From DASXHZ01 sp036488085 (GTDB lineage Bacteria; Acidobacteriota; Thermoanaerobaculia; Gp7-AA8): a stretch of 64,000 bases of DNA. The translations under genes were made by a program, and so were the position numbers. Location of the stretch: contig DASXHZ010000102.1 in assembly GCA_036488085.1 (NCBI GenBank), positions 1 through 64,000 of the forward strand, read 5' to 3'. The notes beneath the pieces were generated by a model. The model was not told the origin of the DNA. It was given only the letters and a program-made list of their open reading frames with translations, and searched no databases. Shown here in pieces: positions 21,578-29,948 of the stretch (positions are counted from its first letter, which is position 1; every line of letters begins with the position of its first letter).

Positions 21578-23004
21578 CGCGGCCCATCGGGCACCACGCC
21601 CTTCACTTCCAATTTGCTGATTCTCTCCGGCGCGAATGCTCTGCGCCGTGCGAAGACCATCGCGACGTCGTCGTAGCCGATGAGCGCCCACTCGCGGCGC
21701 GGCCAGTAGGCGAGCGATGCCGGCGCCTGCTGATGTTGTCCGTTCATCGGATTGATCACGTCGAGCGGCGGACGGTACTCGTCGACCGCGAGATCGATCC
21801 GGTACTTCGTGAGGAGCGCCCGCCACGCGCGGCTGTCGAGCCGCGCCGTCGCGTATTCGTTGATGAACGCGTGATAGAGCTCGTTGCGCCCATCGGTCAG
21901 CACCCGCCGCTCCGGATAGAACGACCAGATCAGGTAGCCGCCGAACTGGTCGGGGTTGTAGATGTTCCCCTCGAGGTGCGCCGCGTGGATCACCCGCGTC
22001 GCGACGATCGGAAACCGATGCGCCGCGATGCCGGCGACATGCGGCCCGTTCGCGTACGCCCACCCGATCGGCAGCAGCGCGAGTAACGCCGCCCCGCGAT
22101 GCGACCATTCGCGAGGCACCATCGGCGCGAGCAGCATCGGCATCGCCGCAAAGTACAGCCCCTGGTTCCGCACGTGCGCGATCGCCAGGTAGGCGAGCAG
22201 CGCGAACGCGACGAACCTCCAGAGTTCTTGCTTGGATACCAAGAATGCAATCACTCCAAACAACAGCGTGACGTACAGCAACGGAAACAGCACCGCGGGA
22301 CTTGGCAGCCACTCCGCGTTCACGAACGTCCCGCCGCGCGCGTAGGCGATCAGCCGCAGCGGCGCGATCACGCCGTTCCAGCCGTACGGATTCACGAGCA
22401 GCGCGATCGCGCTCGCCACCGGCAGCCAGTGCACGCGCCGGAAGATCAGCGCGAGGAGCGGCGCGAGCAGCGCCGACGGATGCACGTTGATCCAGACGAT
22501 CGTCAGCACAACGAACGCGATGTCCGGAGGGGCGGACGCCCTCGTCCGCCCAGCCCGCTCCAGCAACGCGATCCCGATCACGAGCAGGGCCGCTGCGGCC
22601 GTCGAAGGCCGCGCATCGAGCCTGTCGTACCCGCCGGCAAACGCGAACCCGGTCACCGCCAGCGCGATCGGCCAATCCGATCTCGTCGATGCGGCGAAGA
22701 ACGCGAACGCAAACAACGCCGCAACGCAGAAGGCCCGAATGCGATCGATCCAAACCGGCGATTCGATCGTGTACAGCACCACCTGATACAGCCACTCGCC
22801 GTTGATCCACTCGTTGATTTGGGCCGTCTTGTCGCTCGCGATCGCGAACGGATCCGTCAGCGGCAGTGCGTGATGCTCCGTGATCCACCGTCCCGTCGCG
22901 AGGTGCCAGAAGAAGTCGTAGCTCGAGATCGGCAGGAGCGCCGCGGGTAGGAGGACCACCAGCAGCGCGAGCGCGAGAAGTACCACCGGCCGCGATGCTG
23001 TCAT
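21574..23004 (-). CDS. Polytopic membrane protein (paralogue of 9035-10297)
   Basis: This is a 476-residue integral membrane protein with about ten helices and a C-terminal soluble domain. It shares, in order, D-F-F-W-H, W-I-N-G-E-W-L-Y-Q-V, I-N-V-H-P-S-A-L-L-A-P, L-V-N-P-Y-G and P-E-R-R-V-L-T-D-G-R-N-E-L with the protein at 9035-10297. The family resembles GT-C glycosyltransferases but is unassigned. Oddly, the segment A-G-R-T-R-A-S-A-P-P-D-I (about residues 151-162) is encoded by a perfect REP-type palindrome (22531-22550). This suggests an in-frame insertion in a cytoplasmic or periplasmic loop. It stands alone, downstream of the DUF4097 gene on the same strand. Confidence 0.75.
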   Translation of the reverse strand: MTASRPVVLLALALLVVLLPAALLPISSYDFFWHLATGRWITEHHALPLTDPFAIASDKTAQINEWINGEWLYQVVLYTIESPVWIDRIRAFCVAALFAFAFFAASTRSDWPIALAVTGFAFAGGYDRLDARPSTAAAALLVIGIALLERAGRTRASAPPDIAFVVLTIVWINVHPSALLAPLLALIFRRVHWLPVASAIALLVNPYGWNGVIAPLRLIAYARGGTFVNAEWLPSPAVLFPLLYVTLLFGVIAFLVSKQELWRFVAFALLAYLAIAHVRNQGLYFAAMPMLLAPMVPREWSHRGAALLALLPIGWAYANGPHVAGIAAHRFPIVATRVIHAAHLEGNIYNPDQFGGYLIWSFYPERRVLTDGRNELYHAFINEYATARLDSRAWRALLTKYRIDLAVDEYRPPLDVINPMNGQHQQAPASLAYWPRREWALIGYDDVAMVFARRRAFAPERISKLEVKGVVPDGPR

Positions 23005-23019
23005 CGCGGCCGAGTCTAC

Positions 23020-23883
23020 CTACTCGGTGCGCGGAGCGGGAGGAGGTGCCGGCGCAGCGGGAGCTGCCAGGGCCGGAGCAGCGGGCGGCGCCGGAGGCGC
23101 CGGCGCGGCGTTCTCGATCTTGATGTCGCCGTTCACCGTCACGATGTTCAGATCGTAACGTCCGCCGTTGACCTCACCCGACACGCGGCGGCTGCCGGGA
23201 TGCGAGTGAATCGTCAGCGGGAACGCCGCCTCGAAGTCGCCGTTGATCTGCGACAGCACGCAGGCGAACGACGCATTCGGCGGCAGCACCGCGCGGACGC
23301 TTCCATTCACCGTCTTGAAGTGCGCGCCCTGGAAGTCCTTCATGAAGTGCGCATCCACCTGGCCGTTCACCGTGTGCAGGCTCACCTCGCGCGTGCCCGA
23401 TGCCTGGACGTCGAGCGATCCGTTCACCGTCGTCGCCTGGATGCCGCCGTCCGTACCGCGAGTCGCCACGCGGCCGTTGACCGTCTTCAGCGCCAGGTCA
23501 ACCGAAGGCGGCACGCGCAGCTCGTAATTGATCTCGACGTCGTGCGACGTGAAGAAGAAGAACGGCGAGTGAATCCGGACGCCGTGCTGCCGGCCGATCA
23601 TCAGCGTGTCGGCGTCGACGGAAGTGACGAAGTAGCCGTGGTTCTCTTTCTTCGGGTCGGGCTGGAAGTTGCGGGAGCGGACGTGCGCTACGAGAGAGAT
23701 CTCGTTCCCTGTTCCCGCCGTGACGTCGACGCTGCCGTCGATGCCGTTGACGTCGACGCGCTTGATGCCGTCAGCCGGCCAGCTCCGCGTGATCGTCTCG
23801 AAGTGCTGCTCCCCCATCGTGCATCCGTAGGTGAGGAGCGCCAGAAGCGCCGGTAAATAAAGCCTGTATGACCTTGCGTTCAT
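23020..23883 (-). CDS. DUF4097-type beta-helix lipoprotein
   Basis: This 287-residue protein starts at ATG 23883, five bases after AGGTG. The signal ends L-L-T-Y-G-C, a lipobox. The body repeats short strands of the type V-N-G-x-V/L-x-V (V-N-G-I-D-G-S-V-D-V, T-V-N-G-R-V, T-V-N-G-S-L-D-V, T-V-N-G-Q-V-D, T-V-N-G-S-V, I-N-G-D-F), the beta-helix of DUF4097 adhesin-like proteins. A Pro/Ala-rich tail of about 35 residues ends the protein. Its role is unknown; surface or periplasmic location is inferred. It is divergent from the RDD gene and only 15 bases from the membrane-protein gene downstream. Confidence 0.75.
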   Translation of the reverse strand: MNARSYRLYLPALLALLTYGCTMGEQHFETITRSWPADGIKRVDVNGIDGSVDVTAGTGNEISLVAHVRSRNFQPDPKKENHGYFVTSVDADTLMIGRQHGVRIHSPFFFFTSHDVEINYELRVPPSVDLALKTVNGRVATRGTDGGIQATTVNGSLDVQASGTREVSLHTVNGQVDAHFMKDFQGAHFKTVNGSVRAVLPPNASFACVLSQINGDFEAAFPLTIHSHPGSRRVSGEVNGGRYDLNIVTVNGDIKIENAAPAPPAPPAAPALAAPAAPAPPPAPRTE

Positions 23884-23931
23884 GTTGCACCTGAAGATTC
23901 TTACGGACCGCCCGGTAAAGTGTTTCAGCGC

Positions 23932-24339
23932 ATGAACGATACGTCCCAGACGACCCTCCTGCGAATCGCCGCCTTCCTGGTCGACGCCGTCTCGATCTCC
24001 ATCATCCTGATCGCCCCCGCCTCCCTCGCGAGCTACATCCTGGCGTGGGTCGGCGGCGGCTCGATCAAAGCGATCCAGATCGTCTGGTGGGCCGCCCTCG
24101 CGATCGTCATGGTCTGCCTTCTCCTCCGCGACGGCTACCGCGGCCGCTCCCCCGGCAAACGCCTCCTCGGCCTCCGCCTCGTCACCCCCCGCGGCGAAGG
24201 CTGCGGCTACGTCCGCTCCGTCATCCGCAACCTTCCCCTCCTCATCCCGTTCTGGAACCTCATCGAAGCCGCCCTCGTCGTCACCGCCAAACGCCGCACC
24301 GGCGACCGCATCGCGAGGACGACGGTGATGGAGGAGTAG
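23932..24339 (+). CDS. RDD-family membrane protein
   Basis: This 135-residue protein has three membrane helices. The first carries L-R-I-A-A-F-L-V-D-A, the Arg and Asp positions that name the RDD family; R-G-R-S-P-G-K-R-L-L-G-L-R follows the second helix and a terminal Asp lies in G-D-R-I-A. GTG at 23920 in the same frame is an alternative start. Family members have been linked to ion transport or stress but the function is open. It is divergent from the DUF4097 gene. Confidence 0.8.
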   Translation: MNDTSQTTLLRIAAFLVDAVSISIILIAPASLASYILAWVGGGSIKAIQIVWWAALAIVMVCLLLRDGYRGRSPGKRLLGLRLVTPRGEGCGYVRSVIRNLPLLIPFWNLIEAALVVTAKRRTGDRIARTTVMEE

Positions 24340-24432
24340 GGTGACCTTGGGTGGGGGCGGCACGCTACACCGGATAGAGAAACGCTCCAGACCAAAACTC
24401 CCGAGGTACCCTCGTCGCTCCGCTCTAACGCC

Positions 24433-24528
24433 TGTCATCCCGAGCGTTAGCGAGGGACCTGGGCGGGTGAGTGGCTCGAGTAGCGTGCCCACCCGCCACC
24501 CAGGTCCCTCGCTACGCTCGGGATGACA
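24433..24528. repeat. Long inverted repeat overlapping the yigZ 3' end
   Basis: Arms of about 35 bases, TGTCATCCCGAGCG(T)TAGCG and on to GGGCGGG, pair with the complementary copy ending at 24528. Only a single-base bulge and a short mismatch interrupt them, and the loop is about 25 bases. The right arm contains the yigZ stop codon (24512-24514). The core CCCTCGCTACGCTCGGG recurs at 33555-33570. Confidence 0.9.
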
Positions 24529-25108
24529 AAGCGAACACCAGCCGTCGTTCTGTGAGCGCGTGTGCGAAGTCGGACGTGCGAGAAGTGCGGACGTCGAAGG
24601 CGAAGACGTTTGTTTCGCCGAAACGCTCCTCGACCAGGACGACGTTTGGCGGGTCGATGAGGCGGTAGATGGTGCCGAAGGCGTCGAACGGCACCGTCAC
24701 TTCAAAGCGGGTGTAGAGATAGCGGTCGACGGGAAGAGCGAGCAGCAGCGTTTCAGCAGCGGTGTCGCGGTACGCGCGCGACAACCCGCCGGTGCCGAGC
24801 TTGATGCCGCCGTACCAGCGGACGACGACTACGCCGGCCTCAAAGAGGTCCGCCGATTCGAGCGCGTTCAGGATCCGCTTGCCGGCTGTTCCGGACGGCT
24901 CGCCGGCGTCGGAGCTTCGTGCGCGCTCGCGGAGGCGGAACGCCCAGCAATGGTGCGTGGCGTCGAAGAGCTCCTTTTGGATCGAAGCGAGTGCATCCAG
25001 AAACGCAGTCTCCGAGGAGATCGGAAACGCGATCCCGAGGAACTCCGAACGTTCGATCTTCTTCCGGAACTCGACGCGTGCCGCGATCGTCCGGTAGTGA
25101 TCAGACAT
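24512..25108 (-). CDS. yigZ: YigZ/IMPACT family protein
   Basis: This 198-residue protein starts at ATG 25108, eight bases before the stop of mpg. The IMPACT N-terminal domain is clear: G-E-P-S-G-T-A-G-K-R-I-L-N-A-L, then V-V-V-V-R-W-Y-G-G-I-K-L-G-T-G-G-L-S-R-A-Y (about residues 75-115). A smaller C-terminal EF-G domain-V-like fold follows. IMPACT proteins modulate translation-linked kinase signalling in eukaryotes; the bacterial role is uncertain. The last codons L-S-S-R-A-stop lie inside a genomic repeat, so the original C-terminus may have been replaced. Confidence 0.88.
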   Translation of the reverse strand: MSDHYRTIAARVEFRKKIERSEFLGIAFPISSETAFLDALASIQKELFDATHHCWAFRLRERARSSDAGEPSGTAGKRILNALESADLFEAGVVVVRWYGGIKLGTGGLSRAYRDTAAETLLLALPVDRYLYTRFEVTVPFDAFGTIYRLIDPPNVVLVEERFGETNVFAFDVRTSRTSDFAHALTERRLVFALSSRA

Positions 25109-25715
25109 GGCGGTGCGCGGAGACGTGGCGGCTGGCGCGGAGGTAGAAGCGGAGCGGCCAGTGCGCCGCTTCTCCCGCGTTGTCGACGCCGACGCGCGGC
25201 GAGACGGCGATGTCCCCATCGGAGACAGCGACCTCGCGGCCGGTCAGGAACAGCACGTCCGAATTGAGCGCGATCCCGTCGAGCGCTTTGTCGATTCCGA
25301 GCGCGGCGCAGAGCTTCCCCGGCCCGTTCATCAGATCGTGATCGCGTTTCGCCTTCGGCCGCCGCTCCCGTATCGACTCCACGCCGTGCAGCGGTTCCGC
25401 GGCGCGTAGCAGCACCGCCTCCGCGGTGTCCGCCTCCTGCGTGACGACGTTCATGCACCAGTGCATGCCGTACGTGAAGTAGACGTACGCGTGGCCGCCC
25501 GCCATATACATCGACTCATTGCGCGCCGAGCGGAGCCCGCGCCGCGCGTGGCTCGCGAGATCGTTCGCGCCGAGGTACGCCTCGGTCTCCACGATCCGCG
25601 CGGCGAGGACGTCGTCACCAATGCGCCGCCACAACACGCACCCGAGGAGCGCGCGCGCGACCGACACCGTATCGTCGAGATAGAACGAGCGCGGGAGCTT
25701 GCGCGGGACCCTCAC
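25101..25715 (-). CDS. mpg: DNA-3-methyladenine glycosylase (AAG/Mpg type)
   Basis: This 204-residue base-excision enzyme of the alkyladenine glycosylase family starts at GTG 25715, overlapping the upstream stop as GTGA. Family marks are L-P-R-S-F-Y, A-R-A-L-L-G-C-V-L, I-V-E-T-E-A-Y-L-G with the catalytic Glu, D-L-A-S-H-A-R-R-G, Y-V-Y-F-T-Y-G-M-H-W-C-M-N-V-V and N-G-P-G-K-L-C-A-A-L-G-I. It flips out and removes 3-methyladenine and related bases. It is translationally coupled to both neighbours in the order phosphatase, mpg, yigZ. Confidence 0.93.
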   Translation of the reverse strand: MRVPRKLPRSFYLDDTVSVARALLGCVLWRRIGDDVLAARIVETEAYLGANDLASHARRGLRSARNESMYMAGGHAYVYFTYGMHWCMNVVTQEADTAEAVLLRAAEPLHGVESIRERRPKAKRDHDLMNGPGKLCAALGIDKALDGIALNSDVLFLTGREVAVSDGDIAVSPRVGVDNAGEAAHWPLRFYLRASRHVSAHRHV

Positions 25716-26533
25716 GGCACTCGCGAGGTCTTCCGGTGGTCGAGCTGCTCCTCGGTCACATAGCGGCCGATCATCTCGAGCAGATTCGCCTGCACGCCCG
25801 GCGGCGCGCCGACGATGTTGCCGCGTCCGAACCAGCGTTCGCCGCCGGAAAAGTCGGTGACGACCCCTCCCGCCTCGCGCACCAGGAGCGATCCCGCCGC
25901 CACGTCCCACGGCGCGAGGTGCATCTCGAAGAAGCCATCGAAGACTCCGGCCGCCGTGTACGCGAGATCGAGCGCCGCCGAGCCGGCGCGGCGTACACCT
26001 TTAGCAATACGAATTATATCTTCGAATATCTTCACGTAAACCGTCACGTATTCCTGTGCGCGAAATGGGAAGCCGGTCGCGAGAAACGCTCCCTCGACGC
26101 TCAGCTGATTCGAGACGTGCATCGGGGCGCCGTTGCGGAAGGCGCCTGCGCCTCGCTCCGCAGTGAAGAACAGGTCGCGCAGCGGCTCGTACACCACGCC
26201 GGCCACGATCTCGGCGTTCACCCGCAGTGCGATAGAGATCGACCAGACCGGAAAGTGCTGCAGATAGTTCGACGTCCCGTCGAGCGGGTCGATGATCCAG
26301 GTGCGGGCGCTCGATCCGCCGCTGAGGCCCGACTCCTCGCCGAGGAACACGTCCCCCGGACAGTGCTCCCGGATCGCCGCGATGATCGCCGATTCGCTCT
26401 CCCGATCCGCCGCCGACACCCAGTCGTTGCGCGCTTTCGTGTCGGCGTCCTCTTTCCCGAGCCGCTCCCAATACCCGAGCAGCACCTCGGAACCGCGCCG
26501 CGCCGCCTCGACGGCAACTTCGATGTCATTCAC
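25712..26533 (-). CDS. suhB: Inositol monophosphatase family protein
   Basis: This 273-residue enzyme starts at GTG 26533; the longer frame runs into an intergenic repeat. Metal and substrate motifs are present: E-E-S-G near 69 (motif A Glu), W-I-I-D-P-L-D-G-T-S-N-Y (motif B, Asp residues), and A-P-W-D-V-A-A-G-S-L-L-V-R-E-A-G-G (motif C). Such enzymes hydrolyse inositol-1-phosphate or related sugar phosphates; SuhB also acts in rRNA antitermination in enterics. The exact substrate is uncertain, so the symbol is by similarity. It is the first gene of the operon with mpg and yigZ and is divergent from the kinase gene. Confidence 0.88.
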   Translation of the reverse strand: MNDIEVAVEAARRGSEVLLGYWERLGKEDADTKARNDWVSAADRESESAIIAAIREHCPGDVFLGEESGLSGGSSARTWIIDPLDGTSNYLQHFPVWSISIALRVNAEIVAGVVYEPLRDLFFTAERGAGAFRNGAPMHVSNQLSVEGAFLATGFPFRAQEYVTVYVKIFEDIIRIAKGVRRAGSAALDLAYTAAGVFDGFFEMHLAPWDVAAGSLLVREAGGVVTDFSGGERWFGRGNIVGAPPGVQANLLEMIGRYVTEEQLDHRKTSRVP

Positions 26534-26557
26534 GGCCGCGATTGTAGTGGCCAGTGG

Positions 26558-26615
26558 CCAGTTACCGGTTGCCGGATGGTCCTCTGGCAACCGGCCACCG
26601 GCAACTGGCAACTGG
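26558..26615. repeat. Imperfect palindrome in the suhB/kinase divergent region
   Basis: CCAGTTACCGGTTGCCGG (26558-26575) and CCGGCAACTGGCAACTGG (26598-26615) are inverted with two mismatches over 18 bases. Additional short copies of GGCCAGTGGCC adjoin. It occupies most of the space between the two starts, so any promoters of suhB and the kinase lie in or beside it. Confidence 0.75.
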
Positions 26616-26636
26616 TATCCTCGCCCCGATCCACCT

Positions 26637-29039
26637 ATGTCGCTGCAGCGCATATCGCACTACCGTGTCGACCGTCTCCTCGGCGTCGGTGGCATGGGCG
26701 AGGTCTACCTCGCCGAAGACGCTACCCTGCGGCGCAAAGTCGCGTTGAAACTCCTCCCCGAGCGCTTCTCCGAGGATGCCGAGCGCGTGCGGCGGTTTCA
26801 ACGCGAGGCGCGCGCCGCCTCCAAGCTGAATCACCCGAACATCATCACCATTTACGAAGTCGGCCAGGCGGAGTCACGGCACTTCATCGCCACCGAATAC
26901 ATCGAAGGCCAGACTCTCCGCGACCGTCTCCAGAACCGGCAGCCGCTCAGCGTCGGCGAGATCCTCGACGTCGCCATCGGCGTGGCGAACGCGCTGACCA
27001 GCGCGCACGAGGCAGGCATCCTCCACCGCGACATCAAGCCCGAGAACATCATGTTGCGGCCCGACGGCTACGTGAAGGTCCTCGACTTCGGTCTCGCCAA
27101 GCTCGTCGAGCCCGACCCGCTCGCTCCCGAAAGCAACACCGGCTCCGTCATGGGGACGCTCCTCTACATCTCCCCCGAGCAGGCTCGCGGCTACCCCCCC
27201 GACGCCCGCTCCGACATCTACGCCCTCGGCGCCGTCGTCTACGAGATGCTCACCGGCCGGCCGCCGATCATGACCGACAACTTCGTCGAGCTTGCGATCG
27301 CCATCGCTACGAAAGATCCGGAACCGCCGTCGCACTTCATCCGCGGCCTCGCGCCGGAGGTCGACCGCATCATCCTCAAGGCGCTGCAGAAAGACCGCGA
27401 CAAGCGCTACGCGAACGCGCGCGAGATGCTGAACGACCTCCGCACCCTGCGCCAGGAGATCGAGTTCGAGTCGAAGCTGATCTCCGGCCGCCTCTCCTCG
27501 CCGCTCGTCTTCCAGCAGACCGCGCCGCTCCTCGGCCCGCAGACGACCAGCAGCGTCTTCGCGCGCCTCGGCAACCGCTTCACGCCGAAGCAGGTCGGCG
27601 GCATCGCGCTCATCTTGTTGTGCGCCGTCCTCATCGCGTACGCCGTCGGCCGCAACGCCCTGATCGACCGGCCGATCGACTCCATCGCCGTCCTCCCGTT
27701 CGTCAACGCCTCGGGAGATCCGAACAGCGACTACCTCTCCGACGGCATCGCGGAGTCGATCATCGACTCCCTCGCCCAGATCCCGCAGATGCAGGTGATC
27801 GCGCGCAGCACGGCGTTCCGCTACAAGGGAAAGAACGTCGATCCGATGGAGGTCGGCAAAGAGCTGCGCGTCCGCGGCGTCGTCACCGGGCAGCTCCTCA
27901 CGCGCGGGAACACCCTCATCATCCGCGCCTCGCTCACCGACGTGAAGAAGGGGACGCAGGTGTGGGGCGAGCAGTACGACCGCAAGCTCGCCGACGTCCT
28001 CGCCGTGCAGCAGGAGCTGTCGCAGGAGATCTCGAGTGGATTGCGGATGCGGCTGAGCGGCGATCAGAAGGCGATGCTCGCGCGGCGCACGAGCGCAAGC
28101 CCCGAGGCGTACCAGGCGTACCTGCGCGGCAAGTACCAGCTCAACAAGGACACCGAGGAGAGCCTGCGGAAGGCGGTCGACCAGTTCAACCAGTCGATCG
28201 AGGCGCAGCCGGATTACGCGCTTGCTTACGCCGGGCTCGCGAACGCGTACTACTCGCTCTCGAACGTCTACATGGCGCCGAACGAGGTGATGCCGCGGGC
28301 GCGGGAGGCGGCGGAGCGCGCAGTGCAGCTCGACGGGTCGCTTCCCGAGGCACACAGCGCCCTCGGCCTCGTGCGCGCCTGGTACGACTGGGACTTCGCG
28401 GCGGGGGAGAAAGAGTTCCGCCGCGCCATCGAGCTGAACCCGAACAACGCCGACGCGCACCGCGTGTACGGCGACCTCCTGATCGTGCGGCAGCAGTCCG
28501 AGCGCGCGCTGGCGGAGAAGAAGAAGGCCGAGCAACTCGATCCGCTCTCCGTGCCGGCGAGCTGGGACGTGGCGCGCGCCTACTTTTACGCCGGCCGCTA
28601 CGCCGAAGCCGAGCAGCAGGCGCGCAAGACCATCGGCCTCGACGAGAAGTTCCCGAACATCTACCAGCTCCGCGCCCAGATCGCGGTCGAGCAGCATCGC
28701 CTGCCGGATGCGGTCGCCCTGGCGAAGCAGGCTGTCGTCCTCGGCGGCCGCAAGCCGCTGTTCATCTCGATGCTCGGCTACATCGAGGCGCTCGCCGGCG
28801 ACCGCCGCGCCGCCGAATCCGCCATCGCCGAGATCAACGCCTCGTCCGGCTACGCCCTCCCGCTCTTCCTGGCCCGGGTCAAGGCCGCGTTGGGCAACCA
28901 CGACGAGGCGATCGCCTGGCTCGAGAAGCTCTACACCGAGCGCAGCGAGTCCGTCCCGTGGCTCCGCGTCGACCCAACGCTGGAGCCGCTCCGCAACGAC
29001 CCCCGCTTCGTCGCTCTCGCGAAGAGAGTGGGGAACTAG
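26637..29039 (+). CDS. Ser/Thr protein kinase with TolB-like domain and TPRs
   Basis: This 800-residue transmembrane protein starts at ATG 26637. Residues 1-275 are a PknB-type kinase: G-V-G-G-M-G-E-V-Y, K38 in V-A-L-K-L-L, H-R-D-I-K-P-E-N near 130, D-F-G-L-A and G-T-L-L-Y-I-S-P-E-Q. One helix at about 321-338 crosses the membrane. The outer part has a TolB N-terminal-like domain (S-I-A-V-L-P-F-V-N through about 470) and then TPR units to the end. This architecture is very common in Acidobacteria. The HRD Arg indicates regulation by activation-loop phosphorylation. Substrates are unknown and no phosphatase or FHA protein is adjacent. Confidence 0.93.
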   Translation: MSLQRISHYRVDRLLGVGGMGEVYLAEDATLRRKVALKLLPERFSEDAERVRRFQREARAASKLNHPNIITIYEVGQAESRHFIATEYIEGQTLRDRLQNRQPLSVGEILDVAIGVANALTSAHEAGILHRDIKPENIMLRPDGYVKVLDFGLAKLVEPDPLAPESNTGSVMGTLLYISPEQARGYPPDARSDIYALGAVVYEMLTGRPPIMTDNFVELAIAIATKDPEPPSHFIRGLAPEVDRIILKALQKDRDKRYANAREMLNDLRTLRQEIEFESKLISGRLSSPLVFQQTAPLLGPQTTSSVFARLGNRFTPKQVGGIALILLCAVLIAYAVGRNALIDRPIDSIAVLPFVNASGDPNSDYLSDGIAESIIDSLAQIPQMQVIARSTAFRYKGKNVDPMEVGKELRVRGVVTGQLLTRGNTLIIRASLTDVKKGTQVWGEQYDRKLADVLAVQQELSQEISSGLRMRLSGDQKAMLARRTSASPEAYQAYLRGKYQLNKDTEESLRKAVDQFNQSIEAQPDYALAYAGLANAYYSLSNVYMAPNEVMPRAREAAERAVQLDGSLPEAHSALGLVRAWYDWDFAAGEKEFRRAIELNPNNADAHRVYGDLLIVRQQSERALAEKKKAEQLDPLSVPASWDVARAYFYAGRYAEAEQQARKTIGLDEKFPNIYQLRAQIAVEQHRLPDAVALAKQAVVLGGRKPLFISMLGYIEALAGDRRAAESAIAEINASSGYALPLFLARVKAALGNHDEAIAWLEKLYTERSESVPWLRVDPTLEPLRNDPRFVALAKRVGN

Positions 29040-29506
29040 CCGTTGCGCTTCGTGGCGGGCGGCGCTTCGCCGATAAGGACGTCGCCGCTTCGTTCATAGT
29101 GCGCGATCACGAGGCCTGAGCCCGAGACACGGGAGCCGGTCAGCTTGTAGCCGTGCGGCGCAGAGCGGTCCGCGAACAGCTTCTTGCCGCCGCCGAGGAC
29201 GACCGGCACGGTGAATGTCTTGATCTCGTCGACGAGATCGTTGGAGAACAGGGCGTGCAGCAGTTCGGTGCTGCCTTGGGTGACGAGGTTCGGGCCGTCC
29301 TCCTCCTTCAAGCGCTTCACGCCGTCGATATCGCGGAGGAGCACCGTCCCTTTCCAACTCGTATCGACGTCGCCCGAGCGGGAGACCACGTACTTTTTGA
29401 TCTCATTGAACCGTTTGGCGCGCTCGATCCTCAGCGCCGCGCAGATTTTGATGAGGTCTTCCGGCCGCGGCTGGCGTGAGTACTCGCGATCTTCTCCATC
29501 ATCCAC
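29036..29506 (-). pseudogene. Truncated dihydrofolate reductase-family (RibD C-terminal) fragment
   Basis: The frame encodes the C-terminal two thirds of a DHFR-like/RibD_C protein: A-K-R-F-N-E-I-K-K-Y-V-V-S-R-S, W-K-G-T-V-L-L, L-V-T-Q-G-S-T-E-L-L-H-A-L, V-D-E-I-K-T-F-T-V-P-V-V-L-G-G-G-K-K-L-F. The N-terminal 60-80 residues, which normally include the first beta strand and the G-R-x-T-Y-E segment, are absent. The 30 residues before A-K-R-F are unrelated and overlap another small frame. I read it as a deletion remnant. Its last four bases overlap the end of the convergent kinase gene. Confidence 0.7.
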
Positions 29507-29694
29507 TCGTGCGCCTCCTCAAATGGCCGGAAACGATGGACACCGCGAGGGACGGGCGCCCGGCTACCACGGAGACGCTCTGCCGTCTCGGTCAGCTCTT
29601 GGACGGCCGCCCAAACATCAGGAGAAACTACGTTCCGTCGTCCGACCGTCTTCGTTCTCAGCTCGCTGCTCACGAAACGACATTGTCGCACCAC
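29431..29694 (-). pseudogene. Small hypothetical frame fused across a deletion point
   Basis: This 87-residue frame contains a compact segment E-T-A-E-R-L-R-G-S-R-A-P-V-P-R-G-V-H-R-F-R that looks like a genuine small soluble protein. The V-x-R-G-V-x-R-F-R-x-x-E-E-A pattern is of the kind found in small partners of toxin or nucleotidyltransferase genes. Its tail then runs into the DHFR-family remnant. No start or partner is convincing. It may be the downstream neighbour of the MazF remnant in an old locus. Confidence 0.35.
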
Positions 29695-29722
29695 AGCCCC
29701 GAAAGTCCCTTACGTCGGTGTG

Positions 29723-29906
29723 TCAGGTCGCCGCGATGAGAAGCGCGAGCTTCTTGAGGATGTCAGTGACGGTCTCGCCCAGGGAGCGTGCAGATGTACT
29801 CGGCCCGGCGTTCTTGCCAGTCGATGTTCTTGAGCTGATCGGAGAGGACGACGCCGCTCACGCGCAGTCGTGGCGGAACGGATTCCTGTGTTCGTTCAGT
29901 GGCCCG
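29723..29906 (-). pseudogene. MazF/PemK toxin C-terminal remnant with frameshift
   Basis: On the minus strand V-S-G-V-V-L-S-D-Q-L-K-N-I-D-W-Q-E-R-R-A is the conserved end of MazF-type endoribonucleases (G-V-V-L-x-D-Q-x-x-x-L-D-W-R-x-R). After E-Y-I-C-T-L-P, one extra base near 29778-29785 throws the frame. The continuing sense is E-T-V-T-D-I-L-K-K-L-A-L-L in the next frame, ending at TGA 29723-29725. The N-terminal half of the toxin, with its catalytic Arg and Thr, is missing, replaced by the start region of the sigma-54 regulator gene. It is clearly inactive. Confidence 0.7.
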
Positions 29907-29948
29907 GATTGATTTCTCGACGGAAGGTCGGAGAGAATTCCAGCCTTC

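Noticed and set aside
25736..29119. 1127-residue frame overlapping the kinase gene
   Set aside because: It is an Arg/Pro/Ala-rich shadow frame of the kinase on the same strand, without any recognisable domain.
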